Shown here in pieces: positions 1-10,092 of a stretch of DNA of 64,000 nt. The position numbers were made by a program, and so were the translations under genes. Under the pieces are notes generated by a model that saw only the letters and a program-made list of their open reading frames with translations, was not told the DNA's origin and did no database searches. Source of the stretch: Bidens hawaiensis (lineage: Eukaryota; Streptophyta; Magnoliopsida; Asterales; Asteraceae); contig JAIQDT010000230.1 of assembly GCA_021521415.1 (NCBI GenBank), positions 537,501 to 601,500 of the forward strand, read 5' to 3'. Each line of letters begins with the position of its first letter. The stretch's first letter is position 1.

Positions 1-133
1 GTGTAGAAATCGTCCCGTTTCGACTATTCGCGGGACGTGTTTTCTGTGTTTTTGTGTCATTCTTACCTCCTACAATCGTATTCAACCCTTTACACCGTCA
101 AAAACCTCGAAAAACCTAGAAATCAGGACAAAG

Positions 134-1255
134 AAGAAGAATGACAGAGACGATGATCCCAATGCATCGAAAGGTGTAGGTGGTGAGTTGCCAAGAACTA
201 CTCAAGCTCTTGGGAAAACCACAGCTCAGGGGGAGTCTGCAGGTGCAGCTAGCGGTTCTGGTGGTGATGAGGTGGTGATGGTAGATGACGAGGAGATGGG
301 AGATGATGTGATCGATGCCTTGAAGGAGTTGGATGATGATATGTTAGATGTTGATGATGTGTGTGATGATGATGTGCTGCCATTAGAAGAAATTGAGAAG
401 ATTGGTGCACAGATAGTGATAGAAGATGATGTTGAAGAAGGTGAAATTGTAGAGGAGAATGTTGAACACGAGCTTCCAACCGTTGAGAAGTCGAATGTAT
501 GTGAAGATACAGTAGTTGATGATACAGAATGGGAGGAGCAGCCTAGATGGAAGGAAGGCTATGCTCATTGGTTTATCAAAACGAAGAAGCCAGTGGTACC
601 TACAATGTTCAAGAAAAGTTATAATATTAAAGGGTACGCTGAGTCAAAGAAAGGCGTTATCTGTTGGTTATATGATGAACAGCTAAAAGTGTTCGTGGTG
701 AAAAGATATGATGGGATCCAATACTTTAAGAGGACGTTGAGATCTCTAAATACCTTACCTGAGTGTGAGGTAAAGGATTTGGCCAGACTGGGGTTGATTA
801 ATAGAAGTGATGATAATATGGCCAGAGTTATTGGGAAGATAGTATGGAAAGAAAGTATTAAAGAGAAAAAGTTTGAGTTGTTAAAACCACAGAAAGGGAA
901 ATTAGTTGAAGATACTGAATGAGGAATGAGAGCAGATGGCAAACCTTGGATGGTGATGAAATATAAGCCGATTCGGTGTTTGAAAGAGGTTCCAATGAAG
1001 ACTATGCCTCAAGATGTGCTGAAAGATCTTAAATGGTGGTATGTGGATTGCCAGACTGCTGAAGCCGTGATGGAAGACGAAGACGAACAAGAAGTGCTAA
1101 GAGTGTATGATCCGATGCATCTTGTTAATTTATCTAAAGCTGATCTGCAGGTGTTAAACGAGAAGAAGATATTCTATATTCCTGCTTGGAAAGAAGAAGC
1201 GAGGAAATATCAGCAAGTTGTCACGGTCTGTGTAAGAGAGGGAGTGCATGCATGA
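134..1255 (+). pseudogene. Third ORF of Sirevirus A, truncated copy 1
   Basis: This copy matches residues from about 65 onward of the intact ORF at 11477-12799. The first ~64 residues, including the coiled-coil start, are replaced by leader sequence at the TCAG junction. An in-frame TGA at 920-922 splits it into a 244-residue acidic part and a 109-residue C-terminal part; the full element is open at that point. The remaining protein has a strongly acidic middle (many D/E) and a Trp-rich C-terminal region. No ATG is obvious at the fused 5' end, so translation is doubtful. The function is unknown. Confidence 0.8.
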
Positions 1256-1312
1256 AGATTACAAGACAAGTGCTTAAAGATAAAGATATGAAGCTACTGC
1301 CAAGGGGGAGTC

Positions 1313-1758
1313 TGTTGGTGCATAATGTCAGTAGTTCATAGTCTAGTGTCTGTAATCGAGTCTGTAATGTTAATTGTGTTTTGTTTATGTTTAAGCGAAG
1401 TTACTGACAAGTTCGCTTATCAGGCGAACTTGTTAGTCAAGCGAAGTTAGCAACAACTTCGCCTGAACATATCAGGCGAAGTTGTCGTGTATTTATACGC
1501 TAGGTCACGGCTTGTTTAGAGAGTTTTTTTTAGGTAATCGTATACAGACGTGTGTGAGTCGAGAGACGTGAGAACCAGAGAGTATTGAGTCTGTATTCAG
1601 TGATTATATCACGTGTTTCGGTTATAATATAACGTGTGTTCGTTTATTCGTATCGTGTGTTTGTTTGATTCGTGTTCTACGCTCGTAACGACCTACGCAG
1701 GGATTCCGCACCTGTGTAGATCGAGATATCCCGTGCAGATCCATCCAGGGAACCTACA
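1313..1758 (+). repeat. LTR of Sirevirus A, copy 1 (446 bp)
   Basis: The LTR begins TGTTGG right after a purine tract (AAGGGGGAG, 1302-1310) and ends CCTACA immediately before a primer-binding site. It contains the inverted-repeat module described separately, including arms CAACTTCGCCTG and CAGGCGAAGTTG at 1454-1484. It is nearly identical to the LTR at 3121-3566. Confidence 0.93.
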
Positions 1759-1941
1759 ATTGGTATAAGAGCCATTGCTCGATTGTGTGGTTCGGGATAT
1801 TCACGCGGGTGTAGAAATCGTCCCGTTTCGACTATTCGCGGGACGTGTTTTCTGTGTTTTTGTGTCATTCTTACCTCCTACAATCGTATTCAACCCTTTA
1901 CACCGTCAAAAACCTCGAAAAACCTAGAAATCAGGACAAAG

Positions 1942-3063
1942 AAGAAGAATGACAGAGACGATGATCCCAATGCATCGAAAGGTGTAGGTGGTGAGTTGCC
2001 AAGAACTACTCAAGCTCTTGGGAAAACCACAGCTCAGGGGGAGTCTGCAGGTGCAGCTGGCGGTTCTGGTGGTGATGAGGTGGTGATGGTAGATGACGAG
2101 GAGATGGGAGATGATGTGATCGATGCCTTGAAGGAGTTGGATGATGATATGTTAGATGTTGATGATGTGTGTGATGATGATGTGCTGCCATTAGAAGAAA
2201 TTGAGAAGATTGGTGCACAGATAGTGATAGAAGATGATGTTGAAGAAGGTGAAATTGTAGAGGAGAATGTTGAACACGAGCTTCCAACCGTTGAGAAGTC
2301 GAATGTATGTGAAGATACAGTAGTTGATGATACAGAATGGGAGGAGCAGCCTAGATGGAAGGAAGGCTATGCTCATTGGTTTATCAAAACGAAGAAGCCA
2401 GTGGTACCTACAATGTTCAAGAAAAGTTATAATATTAAAGGGTACGCTGAGTCAAAGAAAGGCGTTATCTGTTGGTTATATGATGAACAGCTAAAAGTGT
2501 TCGTGGTGAAAAGATATGATGGGATCCAATACTTTAAGAGGACGTTGAGATCTCTAAATACCTTACCTGAGTGTGAGGTAAAGGATTTGGCCAGACTGGG
2601 GTTGATTAATAGAAGTGATGATAATATGGCCAGAGTTATTGGGAAGATAGTATGGAAAGAAAGTATTAAAGAGAAAAAGTTTGAGTTGTTAAAACCACAG
2701 AAAGGGAAATTAGTTGAAGATACTGAATGAGGAATGAGAGCAGATGGCAAACCTTGGATGGTGATGAAATATAAGCCGATTCGGTGTTTGAAAGAGGTTC
2801 CAATGAAGACTATGCCTCAAGATGTGCTGAAAGATCTTAAATGGTGGTATGTGGATTGCCAGACTGCTGAAGCCGTGATGGAAGACGAAGACGAACAAGA
2901 AGTGCTAAGAGTGTATGATCCGATGCATCTTGTTAATTTATCTAAAGCTGATCTGCAGGTGTTAAACGAGAAGAAGATATTCTATATTCCTGCTTGGAAA
3001 GAAGAAGCGAGGAAATATCAGCAAGTTGTCACGGTCTGTGTAAGAGAGGGAGTGCATGCATGA
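1942..3063 (+). pseudogene. Third ORF of Sirevirus A, truncated copy 2
   Basis: This is the second deleted unit, identical in layout to the copy at 134-1255. The leader is fused at TCAG to the acidic region, an in-frame TGA lies at 2728-2730 (exactly 1808 bp after the one in copy 1), and a C-terminal segment ends at 3063. The reading frame is open back through the leader to about 1783 but has no ATG there. The shared stop shows that the two units descend from one already broken copy. Confidence 0.8.
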
Positions 3064-3120
3064 AGATTACAAGACAAGTGCTTAAAGATAAAGATATGAA
3101 GCTACTGCCAAGGGGGAGTC

Positions 3121-3566
3121 TGTTGGTGCATAATGTCAGTAGTTCATAGTCTAGTGTCTGTAATCGAGTCTGTAATGTTAATTGTGTTTTGTTTATGTTT
3201 AAGCGAAGTTACTGACAAGTTCGCTTATCAGGCGAACTTGTTAGTCAAGCGAAGTTAGCAACAACTTCGCCTGAACATATCAGGCGAAGTTGTCGTGTAT
3301 TTATACGCTAGGTCACGGCTTGTTTAGAGAGTTTTTTTTAGGTAATCGTATACAGACGTGTGTGAGTCGAGAGACGTGAGAACCAGAGAGTATTGAGTCT
3401 GTATTCAGTGATTATATCACGTGTTTCGGTTATAATATAACGTGTGTTCGTTTATTCGTATCGTGTGTTTGTTTGATTCGTGTTCTACGCTCGTAACGAC
3501 CTACGCAGGGATTCCGCACCTGTGTAGATCGAGATATCCCGTGCAGATCCATCCAGGGAACCTACA
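3121..3566 (+). repeat. 5' LTR of full-length Sirevirus A (446 bp)
   Basis: It starts TGTTGG and ends CCTACA, followed by the PBS. It also serves as the right LTR of the second deleted unit. It differs from the 3' LTR at 12857-13302 at only a few sites that I can see (both arms of the 12-bp hairpin, CCAGG/CTAGG, and the terminal base), so insertion was recent. Confidence 0.94.
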
Positions 3567-3568
3567 AT

Positions 3569-3580
3569 TGGTATAAGAGC
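3569..3580 (+). other. Primer-binding site of Sirevirus A
   Basis: TGGTATAAGAGC directly follows the LTR end (after AT). It differs by one base from the usual copia/Sirevirus TGGTATCAGAGC, which pairs with initiator-Met tRNA. The same motif occurs at 1761-1772 after the first LTR. Confidence 0.88.
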
Positions 3581-3763
3581 CATTGCTCGATTGTGTGGTT
3601 CGGGATATTCACGTGGGTGTAGAAATCGTCCCGTTTCGACTATTCGCGGGACGTGTTTTCTGTGTTTTTGTGTCATTCTTACCTCCTACTATCGTATTCA
3701 ACCCTTTACACCGTCAAAAACCTCGAAAAACCCAGAAATCAGATCTGCAGAAACTTTGTGTTC

Positions 3764-3990
3764 ATCAGGCGAAGTTGCCGTCACTGTTCGTAGGGTTTCG
3801 GCGAAGATATAAGGTTAAGCGAAGTTATCCACAACTTCGCCTACCTTCTCAAGTTCGCCTAACTCAAGCGAAGTTCTCTACAACTCCGCCTACCTCCTAA
3901 GTTCGCTTACCTCAAGCGAAGTTAAGAATCAGCGAAGTTCTTCATCGAAGTTAAGACTTAAGCGAAGTTATCCGTAACTTCGCCTACAGT
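3764..3990 (+). repeat. Leader cluster of GCGAAGTT/AACTTCGC inverted repeats
   Basis: The leader between PBS and gag holds at least eight copies of the octamer GCGAAGTT or its complement. Two pairs form hairpins: 3819-3840 (arms GCGAAGTT and AACTTCGC, loop ATCCAC) and 3962-3982 (arms GCGAAGTTA and TAACTTCGC). The same module occurs in the LTR, in gag DNA and upstream of the third ORF. This leader segment is absent from the deleted units. Confidence 0.85.
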
Positions 3991-4034
3991 ACTTTTCAGA
4001 AGAAATTTTTTTTGTTTTTCGGGTTTCTTAGTTT

Positions 4035-6665
4035 TTGAGAAATATGTCGTCAATTAACATCTCAGAGTTAGTAAAGATGGAAGTAGAAGCAGGGTCAGCT
4101 ACTAAGGCCCCAAAGTTGCTTAAAGGAACCGACTTCGTTGCTTGGAAGGATCGGTTCGAACAATATGTCAAGTACCAGGATGCAAAGATGTGGGTGTGCA
4201 TCCAGGATGGTTATATACCACCAACTATGGAGTACGAAGGTCGTGATCAGATCAAAAAGTACAGCAAAATGGAAGAAGAAGAGAAAAAGATGTATGAGAC
4301 CGAGAGCAAGGCTCATGCTGCTATCACTATGGCTCTTCCACAAGAGATCCTTCATACTTTTAGAAAGTACAAGACAGCAAGAGAGCTTTGGGAAGCTCTT
4401 GAGAACCGGTTTGAAGGGAATGTGGGAATCCGTGCTTCGAAGATCAAATTGCTCAAAACCCAGTTCTCAGTCTTCAAGTATTTAAAGAATGAATCTCTAG
4501 ATGATATTATCACTCGATATTATCATCTGATGACTGAACTGAGCAACTATTCAATTTCTTACCGAGAAGATGAGATAGTTGAGAAGCTTCTTGATGCTCT
4601 CCCACCAAAATGGGAGATGTACACGGTGCTGATGAGGGAAGACAAAGACTTTCCTGAATATGATCTGGAAACGGCAGTCAACAAGCTCCGAACCTTTGAG
4701 CTTAACATGGTTAGAAAGGAGACACCTACGGATCAGGTTCAAGATCCATGTATGTATGGTGCTAAAGTCAACTCTAGTTCAGGTTCGAAGACTGAATCAG
4801 CTGCCTACTACTCGAAGGGAGAGTCGGGCGCCAACTCATCATATGAGGGGCATGTGTCAGTCAACACGAATGGTGATGTTTGCTTTGTAGCAGGTGGATC
4901 TAGTGCACCTAAACCGCAAGCAAGCAAGAGTAGTTGCTCTCCAAGTATTCCTAGCAACAACTACTCTAAGATGCCTATGAATGTCAAATCTGCTGAAGAG
5001 CAGTTAGCTCTCTATGCTTCTTTTATTGCTTCCTATGAGAACTACATTCAGGGGAAGATTGTTGATCCAGCTATGTTGGATGAAGACTATGACCAGATTG
5101 ATGCTGATGATCTGGAAGAAATGGATCTGCAATGGCAGATGGCTATGATCGTGAGAAGAGTGAAACGGTTTATGAAAAAGACCGGAAGAAAGTTTGTCGG
5201 TGGAAGGCCAGGGTTTGACAAGACGAAGGTAAGATGCTACAACTGTCAGCAAAACGGCCACTTTGCTAAGGAGTGCAGAAATGAGCGTGTAGAACGTGGT
5301 CAAGGCAAGTCTATACAGCATAATGGGGGTAGTAAAGATTATAGTGCCATGATTTCCAGAGAAGATGGTGAATATAACTGGAACCTGCATTCTGAAGAAA
5401 TCTTTGAACAGGCAAATTTGGCGAATGTTGAAAATGAAGAAAGTGAGAAAGCTACTGGAAAAGAAAAAGCTTTCATGGCTGATGTTAAAGACCAGCTCTC
5501 CGAGGTATGTTCTAAACCTACTTGTTCTAAATGTGAAAACTTGTCTGAGCAATTAGCAACTATAACTGATCAGTATGTTAGTTTGGATGCTGAGTTTAAA
5601 ACTCTAAAAGAAGATCATCATTTTACAAAAGCAAGAGAAAATAGCTATAAAGTTAAAATAAAAGCTTGTGAAAAAGATATTAAAAGTCTAAAAGCAAAAC
5701 TTGCTAAAAAAATTCAAGTGATTGATCTAAGCTATGAAGTTTTGGAAGAAAAAACCAAACTAATAGCTGAAAGAGAAAAACAGATTGCTGATCACCAGGT
5801 GAAAGTGGTGGAACTGAATAGAAAACTTGAGCAGTTCAGAAATTCCTCTGCTATTCTTGATCACCTTGTTAGTGATCAAGGTTCCTCTGTTAAGAGGGGA
5901 GGAATTGGTTATCATGAGGTTCCACCACCTTATAATCACAATTACACTTTTAATCCTAGTAATCAGAAATCTGTTGACTTTGAGGTTGTTCAGACAGTTC
6001 CAATTAAGGTAACTAGTAAAGAACCAGATGTTAGTAGAGGCGAAACAAGTTCGCCTGTTTCAAGCGTTAAAATTTCTGTTCCGTGTCCTGTCTCATCAGA
6101 TTCGGATAAGTCATCCGAGTCGGGTAGGACAAAGGAAGAGGTAGTATTACCAAATAGTGGAGAGAAAGATAAAACAACTAAAAAGATTTCTCCGCTAAAC
6201 CCATATGTCCCACCATATGTAAGACGAACGGGCGGTAGTACAGCCTCGACATCCAAAACAACTGTTGAAAAGAAAGTTGAGCATAGGTGTTGTTTTAGGT
6301 GTAATCAATTAGGGCACCTAGTTGCAGATTGCCCTCTGAAGCAGCGATTCAGAGGTGTGAGGCATACCAAAACTGAGACGAAGCCTAATGGTAATTATAA
6401 TCCTGGTAAAAGTGAAAACCATTCAAAATTCAGAAATCAGACTAATTCAGGTTTTCAAAGAAACCAATCTCAGTTTCACACTGCTGATAACCAAACAGTA
6501 AGTTATAATTCTTTCAATTCACAAAGGTTTGGAAGGCCTCACAATCAATCTACAAGGAGGTATACTAATAGGACTTACAGGAATTATACAGAGACTAACT
6601 TTGGAAAGCCAAAGTTCGGGATGTATAGATCCAAGACCAATTGGTCTTGGGTCCTTAGATTCTAA
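4035..6665 (+). CDS. gag: Sirevirus A GAG polyprotein
   Basis: This is the 876-residue capsid/nucleocapsid protein that would package element RNA in cytoplasmic particles. The N-terminal ~30-240 region has the copia gag (UBN2-type) fold signature, starting at a LKGTDFVAWKDRF stretch. A zinc knuckle of CX2CX4HX4C form begins near residue 401 and a second near 753. Between them is a Lys/Glu-rich, probably coiled-coil region (~490-600) followed by a Ser/Pro-rich linker. The large size and two knuckles fit Sireviruses rather than ordinary copia. It ends in a TAA (6663-6665) in the same frame as pol, so GAG and POL are separated by a single stop codon. The ATG at 4035 fits the start of homology; an ATG three codons on is also possible. 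Confidence 0.93.
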   Translation: MRNMSSINISELVKMEVEAGSATKAPKLLKGTDFVAWKDRFEQYVKYQDAKMWVCIQDGYIPPTMEYEGRDQIKKYSKMEEEEKKMYETESKAHAAITMALPQEILHTFRKYKTARELWEALENRFEGNVGIRASKIKLLKTQFSVFKYLKNESLDDIITRYYHLMTELSNYSISYREDEIVEKLLDALPPKWEMYTVLMREDKDFPEYDLETAVNKLRTFELNMVRKETPTDQVQDPCMYGAKVNSSSGSKTESAAYYSKGESGANSSYEGHVSVNTNGDVCFVAGGSSAPKPQASKSSCSPSIPSNNYSKMPMNVKSAEEQLALYASFIASYENYIQGKIVDPAMLDEDYDQIDADDLEEMDLQWQMAMIVRRVKRFMKKTGRKFVGGRPGFDKTKVRCYNCQQNGHFAKECRNERVERGQGKSIQHNGGSKDYSAMISREDGEYNWNLHSEEIFEQANLANVENEESEKATGKEKAFMADVKDQLSEVCSKPTCSKCENLSEQLATITDQYVSLDAEFKTLKEDHHFTKARENSYKVKIKACEKDIKSLKAKLAKKIQVIDLSYEVLEEKTKLIAEREKQIADHQVKVVELNRKLEQFRNSSAILDHLVSDQGSSVKRGGIGYHEVPPPYNHNYTFNPSNQKSVDFEVVQTVPIKVTSKEPDVSRGETSSPVSSVKISVPCPVSSDSDKSSESGRTKEEVVLPNSGEKDKTTKKISPLNPYVPPYVRRTGGSTASTSKTTVEKKVEHRCCFRCNQLGHLVADCPLKQRFRGVRHTKTETKPNGNYNPGKSENHSKFRNQTNSGFQRNQSQFHTADNQTVSYNSFNSQRFGRPHNQSTRRYTNRTYRNYTETNFGKPKFGMYRSKTNWSWVLRF

Positions 6666-6680
6666 TCTTTTGCTTTAATC

Positions 6681-9600
6681 GTGCAGGAACAGTTGAACAG
6701 GGCTGCCAATAATCTTTGGGTTGTGGATAGCGGCTGTTCCCGGCACATGACGGGTAACAAAAACTTTTTACACGATTTGAAACCTGTTCAAGGAGGGAGA
6801 GTGAGCTTTGCTAGAGAAAGTGGAGGCAAGATTACAGGAATGGGAACGGTGTCTAATGGAAAGATGACTCTAGAGAAAGTAAACTTTGTCGAAGAATTGA
6901 AGCACAATCTGCTGAGTGTGTCGCAGATCTGTGATAAGGAGTACACCGTACATTTTACAAAGAATGAGGCGATTGTGTTGCATCCTAGTTTTCAGATACC
7001 AGAGGAGTGGATTGTGATGAAGGCTCCACGTGAGAGGAATACGTATATTATGGATATGAGGTCGACTGAAATGGCCACGGAAGAATCATGCCTTATGACA
7101 AAAGCGAGCGAATCGGAGTCCGAATTGTGGCATAGGAGAATGGGGCACATTCATCTTCGGAAGATGAACCACATTGTCAAGAATGGACTTGTGCTGGGCG
7201 TTCCCTTGAAAAGTTTCAACTTTGAAGACAAATGTCTAGCGTGCAAGAAGGGAAAGCAGCACAAGAAATCCCATCACACCAAGAAAGTCAATTCAATTGC
7301 CAGTACCCTAGAATTGCTTCACATGGATCTCTTCGGTCCCGTGAATGCAAAAAGTCTAGGAGGTACTTCATACTGCTTGGTGATCACTGATGATTACTCA
7401 CGATATTCGTGGATATATTTCCTGAAATCAAAAGATGAAACGACTCAGATGGTGAAGAATTTGATCACCAAGGTCGAGAATGTTATGGGAAAAAGGGTAA
7501 AATTCATCAGGAGTGACAATGGAACGGAGTTCAAGAATTATGAAATGGAGATCTTCTGCCTTCAGAAAGGGATTGAGCACCAGTACAGCGCTCCGTATAC
7601 TCCGCAACAGAATGGAGTGGCTGAGAGGAAGAATAGAACGTTAATTGAAGGAGCCAGAACTATGCTGGCTGATTCGAAGCTTCCTGTGGTGTTCTGGGCT
7701 GAAGCTGTTGCTACAGCCTGTTATATCCTGAATAGAGTCTTGACTGTTAAAAGACTTAATAAAACATGTTATGAGCTTATGCATGGGAGGAAGCCCAACT
7801 TGAGTGGTCTTGAACCATTCGGGTCCCCTTGTTCGATTTTAAAGACAAATTCTAAATTTGGTGAAGTAGCCGATGAAGGAATCTTAGTCGGTTATGTTGT
7901 TGGGACTTCCAATAGACGTGTCTTTAATACATCGACCGGCAAGGTTGAGGTGGTGTGTAACACCGATATCACAAGTTACAAACCGCCAAAACCAAGCAAC
8001 GGACCTGCTGAGTTTTTCGACTATGATAGACTTTTTAAGTCTTTTAACATACCTTATTTGGATAGTGCAGAAGTAGAAGAAAGAGTTGCTACGAAGATGA
8101 TCCTTGATGAGGAAGAAAATCTAGTGCAAAGACAGCTGTTTGATAAATGTCAACCTTCCTCATCAAATGCTATCGATACCCCTGCTGCCTCTCCTGAAGA
8201 AGAATTTTTCAATCCGTTTCACTCTCAGCAAGAAACAACCATTGACGAGCTCTCTTCTAACTTGGAAGACAATTTGCATGTCGGTTCTGTTCCGACCACG
8301 AGAATTCATAAAGATCACCCTTTGGAGAATGTGATTGGTGATGTGTCCTCCGGTGTACAAACAAGACGTAGCTTGAATGAGCACACCTGTGTATACACAA
8401 GCATTAAGGAGACAGGCATAATCAACGAATGCTTGTACACCTGCTTTATCAGCCAGATTGAACCAAAGAATTATCAAATGGCTCTAAAGGACAGCTCGTG
8501 GGTCGAAGCCATGCAAGAAGAGCTGGCTCAATTCAAGAAAATGGAAGTTTGGACTTTGGTTGAAAAACCAAAGAATGTGCATGCGATAGGCACAAAATGG
8601 GTTTTTAAGTGCAAGAGAGATGAGAAAGGGATTATTATAAGAAACAAGGCGAGGCTAGTCGTTAAAGGTTTTAATCAACAAGAGGGGATTGATTATAATG
8701 AAGTGTTCGCTCATGTGGCAAGATTGGAAGCCATTAGATTGTTTTTGGCATTTGCTGCTTATAAGAAGATGAAGGTATTTCAGTTAGACGTGAAAAGTGC
8801 GTTCCTAAATGGGAAAGTTGATGAGGTTGTGTACGTTGAGCAACCTCCGGGTTTTCCTGACCCAGACTTTCCAGACCACGTGTACAAGTTAAGCAAGGCG
8901 TTGTATGGACTACATCAGGCACCTCGTGCCTGGTACTCAACTTTATCAGATTACTTGCTTGAAAATGGGTTTGAAAGAGGGAAGATAGATAGCACGTTGT
9001 TCTTCAAGAGAGAAGGAAGCGACTTCCTGCTGGTGCAAGTCTACGTGGATGACATTATCTTTGCTGCATCAAAAGTCTCCATGTGTCAGGAGTTTGAGGC
9101 CGTCATGAAGAAAAGGTTTGAAATGAGTGCTATGGGTGAACTAACTTTCTTTTTAGGATTGCAGGTTGATCAGAAGAAGGATGGGATGTTCATTCATCAG
9201 ACCAAGTATGTCCATGATGTGCTCAAACGCTTCAAGATGGAGGACAGCACTCCATTCGATACTCCAATCTGCGTCAACCATAAATTGGGTGCTGAGACAG
9301 ACAATGACGCAGATGTGGACCCAACTCAGTATCGGGCTATTATAGGTTCTTTAATGTACTTAACTGCTTCTAGGCCTGATATTATGTTTGCAGTTTGTCT
9401 TTGTGCTCGTTTTCAGGCAAACCCAAAGGAATCTCACATGAAGGGTGTGAAGAGGATCTTGCGGTATCTCAAAGGCAAACCTAAGCTGGGGTTGTGGTAC
9501 GCGAAGGGAGGAGACTTGGAGTTGGTAGCTTACACAGATTCTGATTATGGAGGGTGCAATCAGAGTCGGAAGGCAACTACTGGAGGATGTCAGTTTCTAG

Positions 9601-9989
9601 GAGGCAGATTAGTGTCCTGGCAATGCAAGAAGCAGACATCAGTCGCCATTTCAACATGTGAGGCAGAATACATGGCAGCATCCAACTGCTGCTCCCAGGT
9701 TCTGTGGATTCAACAACAGTTACGCGACTATGGTCTGAATTTCTCACTTACTCCAATTTGTATTGATAACACTGCTGCGATCTCAGTAACTAATAATCCC
9801 GTAAAGCACAGTAAAACTAAACATATTGACATACGTCATCATTTTATACGGGATTGTGCTGAGAAGAAACTGATTGTGCTTGAAAAGGTGGATACGCTTG
9901 ATAATTTCGCTGATTTATATACTAAAGCGTTTGACAAATCAAGATTTCAAAACCTTGTTGAGTTGAATGGGATGATCAATCCCGAGTAA
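6681..9989 (+). CDS. pol: Sirevirus A POL: protease, integrase, reverse transcriptase, RNase H
   Basis: The 1102-codon frame runs from just after the gag stop. In order: aspartic protease with WVVDSGCSRHMTG (~13-25); GAG-pre-integrase zinc-binding segment (~150-200); integrase core with D near 216 (HMDLFGP), D near 279 (RSDNGTEFK) and E near 315 (NGVAERKN); RT with YVDD near 788; RNase H with YTDSDYGGC and CEAEY near 950-1000. All catalytic motifs are present and no internal stop is seen. There is no good ATG at the start and 6681 is GTG, so it is probably made as a GAG-POL fusion by readthrough of the TAA at 6663. Otherwise that stop is a lesion. Confidence 0.93.
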   Translation: MQEQLNRAANNLWVVDSGCSRHMTGNKNFLHDLKPVQGGRVSFARESGGKITGMGTVSNGKMTLEKVNFVEELKHNLLSVSQICDKEYTVHFTKNEAIVLHPSFQIPEEWIVMKAPRERNTYIMDMRSTEMATEESCLMTKASESESELWHRRMGHIHLRKMNHIVKNGLVLGVPLKSFNFEDKCLACKKGKQHKKSHHTKKVNSIASTLELLHMDLFGPVNAKSLGGTSYCLVITDDYSRYSWIYFLKSKDETTQMVKNLITKVENVMGKRVKFIRSDNGTEFKNYEMEIFCLQKGIEHQYSAPYTPQQNGVAERKNRTLIEGARTMLADSKLPVVFWAEAVATACYILNRVLTVKRLNKTCYELMHGRKPNLSGLEPFGSPCSILKTNSKFGEVADEGILVGYVVGTSNRRVFNTSTGKVEVVCNTDITSYKPPKPSNGPAEFFDYDRLFKSFNIPYLDSAEVEERVATKMILDEEENLVQRQLFDKCQPSSSNAIDTPAASPEEEFFNPFHSQQETTIDELSSNLEDNLHVGSVPTTRIHKDHPLENVIGDVSSGVQTRRSLNEHTCVYTSIKETGIINECLYTCFISQIEPKNYQMALKDSSWVEAMQEELAQFKKMEVWTLVEKPKNVHAIGTKWVFKCKRDEKGIIIRNKARLVVKGFNQQEGIDYNEVFAHVARLEAIRLFLAFAAYKKMKVFQLDVKSAFLNGKVDEVVYVEQPPGFPDPDFPDHVYKLSKALYGLHQAPRAWYSTLSDYLLENGFERGKIDSTLFFKREGSDFLLVQVYVDDIIFAASKVSMCQEFEAVMKKRFEMSAMGELTFFLGLQVDQKKDGMFIHQTKYVHDVLKRFKMEDSTPFDTPICVNHKLGAETDNDADVDPTQYRAIIGSLMYLTASRPDIMFAVCLCARFQANPKESHMKGVKRILRYLKGKPKLGLWYAKGGDLELVAYTDSDYGGCNQSRKATTGGCQFLGGRLVSWQCKKQTSVAISTCEAEYMAASNCCSQVLWIQQQLRDYGLNFSLTPICIDNTAAISVTNNPVKHSKTKHIDIRHHFIRDCAEKKLIVLEKVDTLDNFADLYTKAFDKSRFQNLVELNGMINPE

Positions 9990-10061
9990 CCATGCTTTTT
10001 GTGCATATAACAAAAAAAAAAATGTCACTATAGCTTAAAATTATGTCGGTTACCTCAGTTT

Positions 10062-10092
10062 GAAGGACATATCCGCGGATATGTTTGGTTCT
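10062..10092 (+). other. Conserved hairpin after pol, element A
   Basis: CATATCCGCGGATATG (10068-10083) is a perfect 16-bp palindrome, preceded by GAAGGA and followed by TTTGGTTC. The matching site in element B (minus strand, 16267-16282) has the same flanks, but its stem is CATACAC/GTGTATG. Two stem positions differ between the elements and both changes keep pairing (T-A against C-G, C-G against A-T). Confidence 0.75.

Larger units (their letters stand above)
1..3742 (+). repeat. Tandem array of 1808-bp internally deleted Sirevirus units
   Basis: Positions 1-1808 repeat almost exactly as 1809-3616, and a third copy of the leader runs 3617-3742 before the sequence diverges. Each unit holds post-PBS leader, a 3' fragment of the third ORF, the polypurine tract, a 446-bp LTR and the PBS. 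Compared with the full element just downstream, a unit lacks the 7928 bp equivalent to 3743-11670. Both ends of that deletion carry TCAG (3739-3742 and 11667-11670). Both units share the same junction and the same premature stop, so one deleted unit was probably duplicated, for example by unequal crossing-over between LTRs. The array extends left beyond the window. Few differences between units were seen, such as A/G near 254 versus 2062. Confidence 0.93.

Noticed and set aside
249..1090. Several minus-strand ORFs over the third-ORF copies
   Set aside because: They repeat with the 1808-bp unit and only mirror the plus-strand coding sequence; compositions (His/Ser/Leu-rich) are those of antisense shadows.
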